DNA of 64,000 nucleotides from Hypericum androsaemum (GCA_963995505.1 OZ023189.1:16391495-16455494), one strand, 5' to 3'. Positions 12,158 through 23,445 are shown, counted from the stretch's first letter. The notes: a model not told the origin generated them from the letters alone. Made by a program: numbers and translations.

Positions 12158-13369
12158 TTTTTTCTTTTGGGAAAAAATAGCGGTAGCCTTTTTTTTTTTA
12201 CCAGCAAACTAATTATACACTGAAAAAATAAGTGGATTTAATACTAAGTTTTCTTTTAAAAAAAGGTTTCGCATCATCGGATGCAAATACTTCTTCTCGG
12301 GATCGAGGTTTCTTTAAATTAGTAGATATTTTTTGGCCAAATTTTACCATTACCAGCTCTAACTTTGGTGTAATTTTTGAATATGGATTAATACAATTCA
12401 TCTACTTATAAAAAAACTGTACGAAAGTACTGTGTATACATAGCATCAATACCACCAGTTTTTTTTATAGGTAAAGGTATTTTATTAATAATGAAAAAAT
12501 AAATTTGTACAAGACTCCTAGTTGCTATCTACCCGTAAAGATGTACTAACTGCCTAAAATTGTTCTACCCGTCTCTCCCGGATGGGACAACCCCCGTGTA
12601 TAGCACAGCCACAGACCTCACTACCAAAAGCCAAAAGAACGCCTTTTCCTAACAAAAGCCAGAGATGACTCCATAAGTCTTTATCAGCATAGCACCATCA
12701 AATTATTTGGACGATTCCAGCATAGCAGAAGGTCCTGATACTTACCAAAAAAAGTATAAGGTCCTGATTTCCAACTGCTGGTAAAAAGATGGACTAATTT
12801 AACTATTATCGCACTCAAAAGCAGAAGAACGTGTGACAAACTCTCGATTGCATTTGATACCATAAAAAATAACACAGTTAAGATAATTCCATAAACCCAC
12901 AAAATTGTACCAAAAATGTATTCTAAACTTTTTCAGTCATTCCGCCCTTGCTCAGAGCGTATCGATTAACTGCGGCTCTTATATGCTTTAGGGAAAAGAA
13001 TTTTAGCTAAGCACCATTGTCTTGGTATAATAGTGATTATGGATGATGGGTAGGAAACTACCAAAATATCCCTAAATAGAAAAGAAATCACCAAAGTCAA
13101 ACAGATGGGACCTGCTCTTTTTTAAGGATGATAGCCTTTCGCTTTTTAATAATAACTAAAGTTACAAAATAAAGAGTGCGTAAATGCAAGCACAGAAAAT
13201 ATAGCTCTAGAGAGATAAAGCATAAAGATAAATATTGTAGTAAAATCTGCTACAACAATAAAATCACCCTACTGGGTGACGAAATTGGTAATCCTAACAA
13301 CGGTATCAAATTATAAAAGTTGACAATCTTTCAGGTTGAACTATGTATTTGCTGATCACAGTATCTAAC

Positions 13370-13780
13370 AAGCATTAAGTTGCACACAAGATGCAAACTA
13401 GCACTAACGGGTATTGTGCTACATCTTACATACAAGATGTATACCGGTGAGAACCAAGGACCTACTCTTGAACCATCTCATATAAGGAGAACCAAAAATG
13501 TCTCTCGCTGCTTGCTTTGTTCTTCCAATTTCGACCAATACATCGGATAGCAAAAGAGGAGTCTATCTCTAGAATCATGTTATGAAGGGAATGCTCCCAA
13601 GCCAACTAAAGGCCCAGGACTAAGGCTCAAATCTCCGCCATAATGGAGGTACACTGTCCAAGGCCTTTCGCAGAGCCACAGATTCAAAACTCTATAGAGT
13701 CTTGTATCATCCCTCCCGCACCAGAATAGCCAGGGTTATTGACTGAGGCACCATCAGTGTTGAGCTTGTTGCAAGGAAAA
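13370..13780 (-). pseudogene. LINE-encoded RNase H remnant
   Basis: The minus strand reads KLNTDGASVNNPGYSGAGG (catalytic-Asp start of plant RVT_3 RNase H), then CTSIMAEI with a stop replacing W (the family has MAELWAL), then LVLGL, LAWEHSL and LEIDSS, matching the LILESDS catalytic block. Several stops and one or more frameshifts are present. It sits 3' of the zf-RVT remnant, as expected for one LINE ORF2. Confidence 0.75.
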
Positions 13781-13792
13781 ACTTTTGAGAGC

Positions 13793-14862
13793 GCTAACGA
13801 ACGATCCCGAGATGATCCGGAGTGGTCGTCCCAAGGGCGATCCCAACGAGCCGCAAAAAAAAGTAAAAGAAAAATGAGTAAAGGGAGAGAGTTGAGTTCA
13901 GGGGAAGAGGTTTATTGATAGAGAGAAAAAGATAGTAGGGGTATGATTTGTGATCTTGTGCTGTCCCTGAAATGAACCCTGACATATACTTATATACAAA
14001 GAGTCTCCCAACCCCGGCCTACTACCTGAGCCGTGTTTTGGTAGAACATGATGACCTTAAAATCTATCTCTATCCAATGCCTATCGTCATCCAACCCGGA
14101 TTTCTTCGGTTCTATGAAGTTTATCCCTCTTCAATATTTGTTTTGCCTCCGAGAATCTAAATCTGTATCTAAAAACCCGAGCATATCTGGTCCCTCTAAG
14201 CCTATCTCGTCCTACCCAGAGTCCATGTCTACCTTTAACTCTCAGGAGTCCGAGTTCCTGTAGGTCTCCTGGGCTCGTGCCGTGTTCTGTATCACTTCTC
14301 CTAGCTGGACCCGAGATTGCCAACTCCTCCACCTAGATGGAGATCACTAATCATTCTAGTCTAACCGTTCAATCGCCAACCACTACCGGTTGAAACATTA
14401 ATATCACTGACCGAAGCTGGTCAGAATCAATATCATTGACCAAAGCTGGTTGAACCAAAACATCACTGACCATAGTTGTTCAGATCATAATATCGCTGAC
14501 CGAAGACAGTCGGACCACCACATCGTTGACCGCTCACAGTTAGCAGAAAATTGTTGACCAAAGATGGTCAGACCAGTCCATCGCTGACCGCCAGTGGCTG
14601 AGTCACCATATCACTGACCACGTACGGTTAGTGGAAAATCGCTGACCCCAACACCCCTGGCTCGAATTGATCATCTCACCTGCAAGCTCATTAATCGTCG
14701 ATCCATAAATTGCTGACCCTAGGTAGTTGAAGCACATCGACGACTCCTTGCAAGCAAGCTCAAAACATTGGTGACTCTTTGTACCCATAGTAAACCACCG
14801 ACTTTTCAAACTCCAAGCACTTGGCGCCCCCTCGACATCAAAATATATTTTTTTGCTTCAAC
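13793..14862 (-). repeat. Solo-LTR-like insertion in the LINE
   Basis: On the minus strand it begins (T)GTTGAAGCAAAAAAATAT and carries a promoter-like TATATAAGTATATGTC (plus 13980-14000), followed by a pyrimidine-rich leader and an AATAAA-like signal (plus GGTTTATT near 13908). The 5-bp word AGAGC occurs at both edges (13788-13792, 14863-14867) and could be the target duplication, though the 3' edge then lacks the canonical CA end. No internal retroelement genes adjoin. Gypsy or copia origin is unclear. Confidence 0.55.
14398..14645. repeat. Degenerate 30-35-bp tandem repeat
   Basis: About eight diverged units follow the pattern ATATCACTGACCGAAGCTGG TCAGAACCA. Each core, TGACC-GAAGCT-GGTCA, is itself a short inverted repeat. 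It lies inside the solo-LTR-like insertion, probably its U3. Spacing varies and units differ by several bases. Confidence 0.75.
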
Positions 14863-14899
14863 AGAGCTTAACAAAGTCATCTGAGGATCGTGTCCAAGA

Positions 14900-15300
14900 G
14901 ACCAATATCTATTGTCGGGGAGGATGTGGAGTTATCAAGTTACTCAGAATTTGAGCAAACTCATGTGTCTGTGTGATGATAAAGAAAGGGAAATGCCTCG
15001 TAATAGTGTCCACCTGAAAGACCACATCGTTCTTCCACCTCCATAGCCACCAAGACGTGGTGACAAAAATGGTAGCTCGGGATATGCCTCCCCGATCTGC
15101 AGCTGAGTCAATAATGTTGCCTTGCATCCATGCCACAGGGTCCGTCTCCAAAAAAAGTACGGTACATGCCTTGTCAATAGTGTCTCCCACACACATCTTG
15201 AATACTTACAATCAGCAAACATGTACATCAATAACTTGCACCATAGAATATAATCCCCATGTAATTTTTCTTTTGGTAATTAGGCGCAATTGACAGGGAT
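14900..15300 (-). pseudogene. LINE ORF2 C-terminal zinc-binding (zf-RVT) remnant
   Basis: Minus-strand frames give RLITKRKITWG, then MYMFADCKYSRCVWETLL, FFWRRTLWHGCKATL and WWLWRWKNDVVF, the typical plant LINE zf-RVT order (TRDRL, H..DC..S..VWE, W..W..RN..VF). One frameshift lies near 15100. Lacking the upstream reverse transcriptase, it is non-functional. Confidence 0.72.
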
Positions 15301-15309
15301 ATTGATCCC

Positions 15310-16236
15310 TGTTAGGTTTTGAATGCAAAGTTAATGCATTTGGCCTAAAAATGGAAAGCCCAAGTGGTAGGCCCATTAGTAGAAACAGAAAGTGCATTAC
15401 CACATTGGAAACAACAAGAAAAATTTCCTAGTTTATAAGAAGAAGCTCCTTGTTAGCTAAGAAATTAGTTGACCACCTGGAAAGTCAACTCGGACAGTTG
15501 CTAGCACGCACACGTGTGTGTGCGCATGGCGCATTGAACGTAGATCGTAATGGGCACTTTTTGGCACACTTGGCACTTCGCACGTACGCATCGTCGCGAG
15601 GAGCTGGAGGAGCCTTAAAATTTTTTCGAAGCTCGGACGAAGAGGCAGAAGGGCTGGAAAGTTCTGGAGACTTCCAGACGGCCGAAGGGTCACGAGCGAA
15701 AGGGCGCACAGGCAAATCTAGAACACCAAATGGACATGAGTGGAGACCTTCCGAAGAGACACCTTGCGAAGGAGTGCGAGTGAAGGCGTGGCCAAATCTG
15801 GCCCGCAAAGGGGTGCCTCTGGCTGGCTGAAGAAGTACTTGAAGGGCAGCCTGCCTGCTGGTCGAACGGACGCGTCACCTCAGAATTGCTTCGTGCCCCT
15901 TCGAAAGTACCTGCCTCTACTCCATCCAGCGCCTATAAATAGGCCTCTCCCCCTCATTTGCATCTCACCCCGAAAATTCGTTGCATAAACATTCATAAGC
16001 AATGGTTCTCTCCTCTCTCTCTCTCTCAGAAAAGTTCGAATATCTGAGGTTCGCCTGAAGCTTCGAGGGTCGCTATAATACGAACTCGGAAGTAGCATAG
16101 TTGTTATATCTTGGGGATGATTATCGCAGCCCATAAGCACTGAATACGGGGCAATCTCGTCTTATGGAGAAAGAGTCAAACTCTTGCCTCGACTACAAAA
16201 GATCCTAATCAAATACACCACCTCCGACGAACAACA
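15310..16236 (+). repeat. 5' LTR of Copia-2
   Basis: Begins TGTTAGGTTTTGAATGC and ends CGACGAACAACA. The TATA box CTATAAATAGG at about 15932 is followed by a CT-rich stretch. Open frames on both strands across 15450-15988 are a by-product of its GC-rich U3 and recur in the 3' LTR; they are not genes. Confidence 0.93.
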
Positions 16237-16265
16237 ATCGTAAGACGAGATTTATGTACTTGAAG

Positions 16266-17233
16266 ATGGCATCATCAAGCTCTGCTTAGGCACCAGTACT
16301 GACTGTCCCAGGAGCTATCCACACCGAAAGGCCAGCCAAGTTCAATGGCACAGAGTTCAAGAGATGGCAATAAAAGATGCTGTTCTACTTGACAACGCTC
16401 AACTTGGTTTGGTTCTTGAAGGAAGAAGCTCCGAAGGTGGCAAAAAATGAGGCTGATCAACAGAAGATCAATGCGCTGGATGCATGGAGTCACATCAACT
16501 TCCTATGTCGTAACTATGTCCTGAATAGATTAGACGACACTCTTTATAATGTCTATGCAGGTGCCAAGACTGCGAAAGAATTGTGAGATTCCCTGGAGAA
16601 GAAGTATAAGACAGAGGATGCCGGGATGAACAAATTCATCGTCGGGAGATTCCTCGACTTCCAGATGGTGGATTCTAAGAAGGTTATAGACCAAGTTCAG
16701 GAGCTGCAGCTGATTCTACATGAGATTCATGCCGAAGGCATGCAACTCAGTGAGTCTTTCCAGATGGCTGCTCTAATTGAGAAGTTACCCCCTCTGTGGA
16801 AGGACTTTAAGAACTACCTCAAGCATAAGAGGAAGGACATGGGGTTGGAAGACCTGATCGTGAGACTGAGGATCGAGGAAGACAACCGAAAGTCCGAGGT
16901 CAAGGCCAGCAGGACCAACTCCAAGGCTAAGGTACACCTCGCCGAAGGTGGCACCGGCAAGAAGAGGAAGAAGCCAAAAAATAAGCAGGAGAAGCAAGAG
17001 CCAAAGCAAAAGAAGGCTAAGAAGATCAAGGGTAATTGCTATAACTGCAACAAGCCCGGACACATGGCAAAAGATTATCGCCTGCCTAAGAGGGACGATC
17101 GTGAGAAGGCTAATCTGGCCGAAGACATGTCTGAGCTAGACTTATCCGCTGTAGTATTTGAAGCCAATCTGGTGGATAATCCAAGTGAGTGGTTCGTCGA
17201 CACAGGGGTAACCCGACACATCTGCTCAGACTA
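16266..17233 (+). pseudogene. Copia-2 gag with zinc knuckle and protease start
   Basis: The frame opens MASSSSA then hits a stop (TAG, about 16287). It resumes with PAKFNGTEFKRWQ, again broken by a stop, then [34 protein letters not shown] and a lysine-rich linker. The CCHC knuckle reads [15 protein letters not shown]: the last Cys is changed to Tyr, which should abolish zinc binding. The protease motif follows as [12 protein letters not shown] (17191-17226; family DSGATxH). Gag coats the RNA genome; this copy could not do so without correction. Confidence 0.9.
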
Positions 17234-17237
17234 GGAG

Positions 17238-18180
17238 ATGTTCTCGACCTATATCTCGATCAACAGACGAAAGTTGTTTATGGGTAACTCCGCAACTTCT
17301 CCCGTAGTCTGGCTAGGCCAGGTGGTGCTGAAGCTGACCTCCGGAAAAGAGCTGACCCTCAAGGATGTGATGCATGTCCTAGGCATTTGTAAGAATTTAG
17401 TATCCGGCTCACTGTTAAGCAAAGCTGGGATGAAGCTAGTATTTGAGGCCGATAGGTTTGTATTGACTAAGGCTGGTACCTTTGTAGGAAAGGGTTACCT
17501 CGAGAGGGGGCTATTCAAGATAAATATAATAACTATTAAACGCACCTTTGAAGGGCCTAATAAAGTTATCAATTCTTCTTACTTGGTTGAGTATTCTAAC
17601 TTATGGCATGATAGATTAGGACACGTAAATTTGAGCTCACTAAGAAAGTTAGTAAGTTTAAATTTATTGTCTAAAATGGAGTTTGACCTAAATAATAAAT
17701 GTGAAGTATGTGTAGAGGCAAAAATGACCAAAGTACCTTTTCATTCAGTGGAAAGAAGTACTACACCTTTAGAGTTAATTCATACCGACATCTGCGATAT
17801 GAAATACGTGCAAACTAGAGGTGAAAAAAAGTATTTTATCACATTTATTGATGATTGCACGAGATACTGCTATGTACATCTCTTGAAAGAAAAAGACGAA
17901 GCTCTAGAAGCTTTTAAGAGTTATAAGAATGAGGTTGAAAATTAACTTAGCACTAAAATCAAAATGATTCGAAGTGATAGAGGGGAAGAATATGTAGCTC
18001 CGTTTAAGGAATTCTGCCAACAAAATGGCATTATCCATCAGACAACTGCTCCATACTCACCTCAATCAAATGGCATAGCTGAACGCAAGAATCAAACTCT
18101 TAAGGAGATGATGAACGCTATGTTGATTAGCTCGGGCTTACTCCAGAACATGTGGGGGGGAAGCTGTGCTCTCAGCTAAT
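17238..18180 (+). pseudogene. Copia-2 integrase
   Basis: The His-His-Cys-Cys domain is visible (LWHDRLGHVNLSSLRKL, then CEVCVEAKMTK). The catalytic core follows: HTDICD first Asp, FIDDCTRYCYVHLL, IRSDRGEEY second Asp after a stop at 17943-17945, and the GIAERKNQT Glu. A frameshift at a run of G (about 18160) ends the frame where the family continues W..A..TA.Y..N. All three catalytic acids are present but not in one frame. Confidence 0.9.
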
Positions 18181-18457
18181 CACATTCTAAACAAACTGCC
18201 ACACAAGAAAAGGAACAAAACTCCATATGAATTATGAAAAGGGAGAAAGCCTTGCTACGGTTATCTTAAAGTGTGGGGGTGCCTAGCCAAGGTAGAAATA
18301 CCTCCGTCTAAAAGGGTGAGAATAGGACCCAAGACCATTGACTATATTTTTATCGGATATGCCTACAATAGTAGCGCATACTGATTTCTAGTGCACAAGT
18401 CTGAAAACCCTGAAATCAATTAGAGAATGGTCATGGAATCAAGGAATGCAACATTCT

Positions 18458-18565
18458 TTGGTTGTTCTGGCCCTTTTACCGCGTCTAGGTTCCTCATGAA
18501 GCTACTCAAGGTTCTCATCAAGTTACTGAGGAACCTAGACGCGGTAAAAGGGCCAGAACAACCAA
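18458..18565. repeat. Perfect 39-bp inverted duplication inside Copia-2
   Basis: Left arm 18458-18496 and right arm 18527-18565 are exact inverse complements, separated by 30 bases. The right arm is original coding sequence (EEPRRGKRARTTK, the basic linker between integrase and RT), and the homologous region of Copia-1 has only that orientation, so the left arm is the added copy. Confidence 0.97.
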
Positions 18566-20133
18566 GTCATTTGATCCAGATTTTCTGACGTACGTATTAG
18601 AAAATGAACCTGAGACAATCCAAGAGGCATTATTTAGTCCAGATGCTCCTCTCTGGAAAGAAGCTATTAATAGTGAGATAGAATCTATCATGCAAAATCA
18701 CACGTGAGAAATCATGGATCTCCCACCAGGTTGCAAGTGGATCCTTAAAAGGAAATACAAAGCAGATGGATCAATTGATAAGTACAAAGCTCGGTTGGTA
18801 GCTAAAGGGTTCAAATAGAAGGAAGGATATAATTTCTTTGACACGTATTCTCCGGTCACAAGAATCACATCTATTAGATTACTCATAGTTGTCGCAGCAC
18901 TCTATAACCTCGAGATACATCAGATGGATATAAAAATAGCTTTCCTAAATGGAGAACTAGAAGAGGAAATATATGGAACAACCTGAAGGGTTTGTTGCCT
19001 CCGGACAAGAACATAAAGTATGCAAGCTGGTCAAATCATTGTACGGACTAAAATAGGCGCCGAAACAGTGGCATGAGAAATTTGACAGAACAATGATGTC
19101 AAATGGATTTAAGATCAATGAGTGTGATAAATGTGTATACATTAAAGGGACACCTGATGCTTACGTAATCGTATGTATGTATGTATGTAGATGACATGCT
19201 AATCACGAAAAGAAGTAATAATCTTATCATAAAAACTAAGAACATATTAAGGAACAACTTTGACATGAAAGATATGGGTCTAGCTGATGTTATACTAGGG
19301 ATTAAAATCTCTAGGACAACTGAAGGAATTATCTTGTCACAATCTCACTACGTTGAGAATGTACTCAAGAAATTCGATGCTTTTGACAAACCTCCGGCTA
19401 AGACTCTGGTAAACCTGAGTCTACACTTAGCTAAAAATAGAGGGGATCCAGTATCTCAACTAAAGTATGCAAGAATTATTGGGAGCCCGATGTACTTGAA
19501 AAATTGTACACGCCCTGATATTGCATACTCAGTTAGCAAGCTTAGTAGATTCACGAGCAATCCAGGACCAGACTACTGGCTAGCTCTGGAAAGGGTTCTA
19601 AAGTATCTAAAATATACCATGAATCATGGCATACTTTATACTAGGTATCTAGCAGTATTAGAAGGATACAGTGATGCGAATTAGATATCGGACACTAAAG
19701 ACTCCAAATCTACTAGTGGTTATGTGTTCACCATAGGTGGAGGAGCTGTGTCCTGGAAATCCTCTAAACAAATGTGCATAGCTCGATCTACCATGGAGTC
19801 AGAGTTTATAGCACTAGACAAAGCTGGGGAAGAAGCTGAATGGCTCAGAAACTTCATAGAGGATATTCCTTGTTGGAATAAGCTTGTGCCTCCTGTATTG
19901 ATACATTGTGATAGCATGTCTGCAATCGAAAGAGCACAAAGTACAATGTACAACGGTAAGTCTTGACACATCCGTAGGAGACATAACACCGTTAGGTAAT
20001 TGATCTCTGGTGTTATAATTACCATTGATTATGTGAAGTCCAAGGATAACATAGCTGATCCTTTGACGAAAGAAATTAACAGAGATCAAATGTATAACGC
20101 AGTAAGGGGAATAGGGTTAAAACCCACACATTA
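18566..20133 (+). pseudogene. Copia-2 reverse transcriptase and RNase H
   Basis: Order: FDPDFLTYVLENEPETIQEA, KWILKRKYKADGSIDKYKAR, HQMDIKIAFLNGE (first catalytic Asp), YMEQPEGF, LVKSLYGLK, then YVDDMLI (19181 onward), and RNase H with [35 protein letters not shown] and ADPLTKE. A TATG tandem (19171-19189) carries one unit too many exactly before YVDD, shifting the frame. Stops replace W and Q at several places (for example 18817, 19055 and 19682), all TAG. The IN-RT linker is broken by the 39-bp inverted duplication. Confidence 0.92.
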
Positions 20134-20680
20134 AAGAACATTCATAGTGGTAACTCAACCATGATGAGTGGAAATCCCATAAACTTGGTTCAATGAGACA
20201 ACTAAGTTATGGATGGTTCAGATGATTACTTGAAATCTATCCCATTCTCAGAAGCTGCCCAAGTGCGAACCTGCAGAGGTGTGGTAAGGTTAAGCGGCTA
20301 TGCTTTTAATGATTCCTATACCAGAAAAAGGTGGAGTATGGCAAGATACTCCTGATGGAAGATCACATATATAAGTGTGAAGTGAGGCCGCTTCAAATGG
20401 AAAAACACTTATGAATCCAAGATAAGGTCCATGGCCGAAACAGACACAACGTGAGAACCAAAGGATATTAGAGATATAATTGTGTAAATGTTATTGTCTT
20501 GGTTTACATAAAAAAGCTGACCAGTTCAAGACATCGCGTTCATTGAGCAGCAAGTAAATCTGATAACAACTTACTAGAAAAGGTTCAAAGTCGTAAGCTA
20601 CCTATCTCGATGCAAAGATATTTCGTCAGAACTTTTCTTAAAAGTGTAAGCATGCATTAATCATCATTCATATGGGGGAT

Positions 20681-21396
20681 TATTGGGTTTTGAATGCAAA
20701 GTTAATGCATTTGGCCCAAAAGTGGAAAGCCCATGTGGTAGGCCCATTAGTGAAAATGGAAAGTGCATTACCACATTGAAAACAACAAGGAAAATTTCTT
20801 AGTTTATAAGGAGAAGCTCCTTGTTAGCTAGGAAATTAGTTGACCACCTAGAAATCTAACTCGGACCATCCGAGCACGCGCACGTGCACGTGCGTGTGGA
20901 CATGGCGTATTAGACGCAGGTCGCAATGGGTACTTTGTGGTGCACTTGGTACTTCGCACGTACGTATCGTCGCGAGGAGCTGGAGGAGCCTTGAAGTTTT
21001 GCCGAAGCTCGGACGAAGAGGCAAAAGGGCTGGAACATTTCGGAGACTTCCAGACAGCCGAAGGGTCACGAGCAAAAGGGCGCACAGGCGAATCCAGAAC
21101 ACCGAATGGACATAAGTGGAGACCTGCCGAAGAGATACCTCGCGAAGGAGTGCGAGTGAAGGCATGGCCAAATTTGGCCCGCGGAGGGGTGCCTCTGGCT
21201 GGCTGAAGAAGTACCTGAAGGGCAGCCTGCCTGCTGGCCGAACGGATGCGTCTCCTCGAAATTGATTCGTGCCCCTTCGGAAGTACCTGCCTGCACTCCA
21301 TCCAGCGCCTATAAATAGGCCTCCCCCCCCCCCCCCCGCCCCCCCCCCCCCCCCCCCCAATTTGCACTCATTGCATAAATATTCATAAGCAATAAT

Positions 21397-21427
<31 letters not shown>

Positions 21428-21636
21428 AAAAAAGTAAGAATATCCGAGGTTCGCCTGAAGTTTCGAGGGTCGTTGTGCTACGAACTCAGAAGCAGCCTAG
21501 TCGTTGTATCTTGGTGACGATTGTCGCAGCTCGTAAGCACTGAATACGGGGCAATCTCATTTTACGGAGAAATAGTCAAACTCTTGCCTCGACTACAAAA
21601 GATCCTAATCAAATACACCACCTCTGATGAACAACC
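20681..21636 (+). repeat. 3' LTR of Copia-2
   Basis: Matches the 5' LTR but has TATTGGG at the start and a 36-base near-pure C tract (21323-21358, one G) directly after the TATA box CTATAAATAGG, where the 5' LTR has ordinary sequence. A longer CT microsatellite follows (about 21401-21427). Confidence 0.93.
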
Positions 21637-21960
21637 ATCCCCGTAGGATGTAAAGTTCTGGCTTCCATGAAATATCTACTTATTAAAACATGTGTATCCA
21701 TAAGTGGAACGCCGTATTTGGTGGTCCTTTCTCCATTAAAATTACCAACCTACGTAAACATCCATGAAAAAATTAATTAATAGAAACTCGTAATTCCTAA
21801 GGCTTCAATTTCCCTACATCCACGGACCCATTTTTTACCTGGGGTGACCCCATGGTTCTATTTTTGTTCAAATCCCGTCATTCTTCCACCACAATCTTCT
21901 TATCCTGTTTTTAAATATTAATTCAAATCTCTTTTTTGCGTAACATCTGCCACTTTAATT

Positions 21961-22560
21961 GTTAAAGGGTATTTCTGAAATGGGAAAAGACATTTTAATA
22001 GTCACTTAACATTCACTATCCTCTGTTATGTGAAATAAATACTTAGGACCATCTTCTCATATGAGGTTTGACTTTAGCTGATGTGAAAATGATGATATGA
22101 CTTCAACTTACTAACCTGTCACAAATAGATAATTTATCATATTATAAAAAATACCAAAATTTAAATTTAAAAATTAAATTGTAATTCATCATTGCCACGT
22201 AAAAAATATCTTCACGTTTGTAGGGGAAGAAGTTCCAGTCGGTATTAGGCCATGTCATCATTAAATACCCTTATGTTCATATTTTTCATGTGGCAATGAT
22301 GAATTATAATTCAATTTTTTTTAATTTCTAGTATGAGGGTATTTTTATAATTTTTTAATATTACTTGACACATCATTTATTTGTGCCATGTTAGTAAGTC
22401 GAAGCTATGTCATCATTGTCACGTTAGCCAGAGTCAAAATTCATATGAGAAGAGAGTCATAAATGTCTATTTCACATAACATAGTGTACTAAAGTAAGTA
22501 TTTCTATCTATAACATATTGTGCAAAGTGTCTATTTCTCATAACGGTATTTTCCTTTAAC
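21961..22560. mobile_element. Fold-back MITE, family uncertain
   Basis: The outer ends are GTTAAAGG and its complement CCTTTAAC. The inner arms pair over more than 100 bases: left TTATGTGAAATA, TTCTCATATGA, TGACTTTAGCTGATGTG and ACTTACTAAC; right is the inverse complement of each (ATTTCACATAAC, TCATATGAGAAG, CACGTTAGCCAGAGTCA, GTTAGTAAG). No coding capacity. A target duplication could not be settled. Confidence 0.65.
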
Positions 22561-22799
22561 AAAAAAATTATCTTTAGCCTTTTTCAAATTTATCTGGACC
22601 ACCAGTCGCATTTGCAGCGGGTCATGTACCTGTTGGCATCGTCGAAATTATACATTTATGTATATACATTTACTGTACCGACATAAATATCAAACCATCA
22701 TCTGACCATTTTTTAAGCTATACGTTTTCAGAATAAATCGGTCTACATAGGAGTAATTAATCTATCAAGGGATTTTTTTTAATGCAATTTTTTTCTACT

Positions 22800-22922
22800 G
22801 AATTTTGTCTTAAAAAATTTTAACGAGGTCGACGGACGGTTACGACTCTGCAAGAGTGATCTCCACCCTATGTAATTGTAAATAGTATTGACATTTTTAA
22901 TACAATTTATTTATTAAAAAAA
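22800..22922 (+). mobile_element. 5'-truncated LINE 3'-end fragment
   Basis: Ends GTATTGACATTTTTAATACA then ATTTATTTATTAAAAAAA, a typical plant LINE 3' terminus with A-tail on the plus strand. The 5' edge is uncertain and there is no coding sequence. Confidence 0.4.
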
Positions 22923-23445
22923 ATTCTCCTAATAATTTTTTTACATTTATAAAATTTAAATCTATATATTTTTAAGTAAATCTATTTTTTTTATCATTTG
23001 TAACAACTCCGATGAACATCCAATACTTTGCTATTATATGATGCTCTCTACAAAAGTTATTCCAATATGTAATATTGACTCTCACTGATCCTCCTCCACC
23101 CTTGCACCATCTTCCCTCCAATTCCAAACTCCCATTGCTTTCCACTTCCTTATCAGCTTTGTTCACATGGTAGGTAAACTTAATTAAACCCATCTTCGAA
23201 AATCACAAGACATGACAAAATACAAGGTAGTTAAAAGTCAGTTCATGGTTAAGACGTAACATCTCTCTCTCGTGACTTCCCAACTTGCTTCTCTAGGCTT
23301 TCCGTTTCTTTTTTATCTTCCCTCCTTCCACACCCAAACCCTTTAAAGAATTACCAGCTCTTTTGGAACATTAGACGTGTTAGTCTTTGTAAATTAGCCA
23401 TCTTTTTTCACGTAAAGGGTACCTGTTCTTGTTTAGTTCTAGCCA

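Larger units (their letters stand above)
12461..15309 (-). mobile_element. Decayed LINE with nested insertions
   Basis: Read on the minus strand, a zinc-binding reverse-transcriptase tail (15300-14900) and an RNase H domain (about 13780-13370) are followed by a 3' end with ATTAATAAAATACCTTTACC and an A-run (plus-strand T-run at 12461). This is the C-terminal order of plant LINE ORF2. It is split by a solo-LTR-like insertion (13793-14862) and was itself cut by Copia-2: the minus frame stays open across the Copia-2 insertion site if the sequence after 21641 is joined to that before 15310. The 5' part is not identified further. No target duplication was determined. Confidence 0.7.
15310..21636 (+). 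mobile_element. Copia-2, full-length Ty1/copia LTR retrotransposon
   Basis: LTRs 15310-16236 and 20681-21636 bracket gag, protease, integrase, reverse transcriptase and RNase H in copia order. The 5-bp target duplication ATCCC is perfect (15305-15309 and 21637-21641). A polypurine tract ATGGGGGAT lies immediately before the 3' LTR. No standard initiator-Met primer site follows the 5' LTR (the next bases are ATCGTAAG). Many TAG stops and a frameshift at the active site make it defective. It belongs to the same lineage as Copia-1. Confidence 0.95.

Noticed and set aside
14398..14645. CRISPR-like array of short repeats
   Set aside because: Plant nuclear DNA, units degenerate, spacing irregular, no unique spacers or cas genes; it is an LTR tandem repeat.
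15450..15988. Open frames on both strands in the Copia-2 5' LTR (126 and 107 codons)
   Set aside because: The same frames recur in the 3' LTR (20828-21429); they are U3 sequence, not genes.
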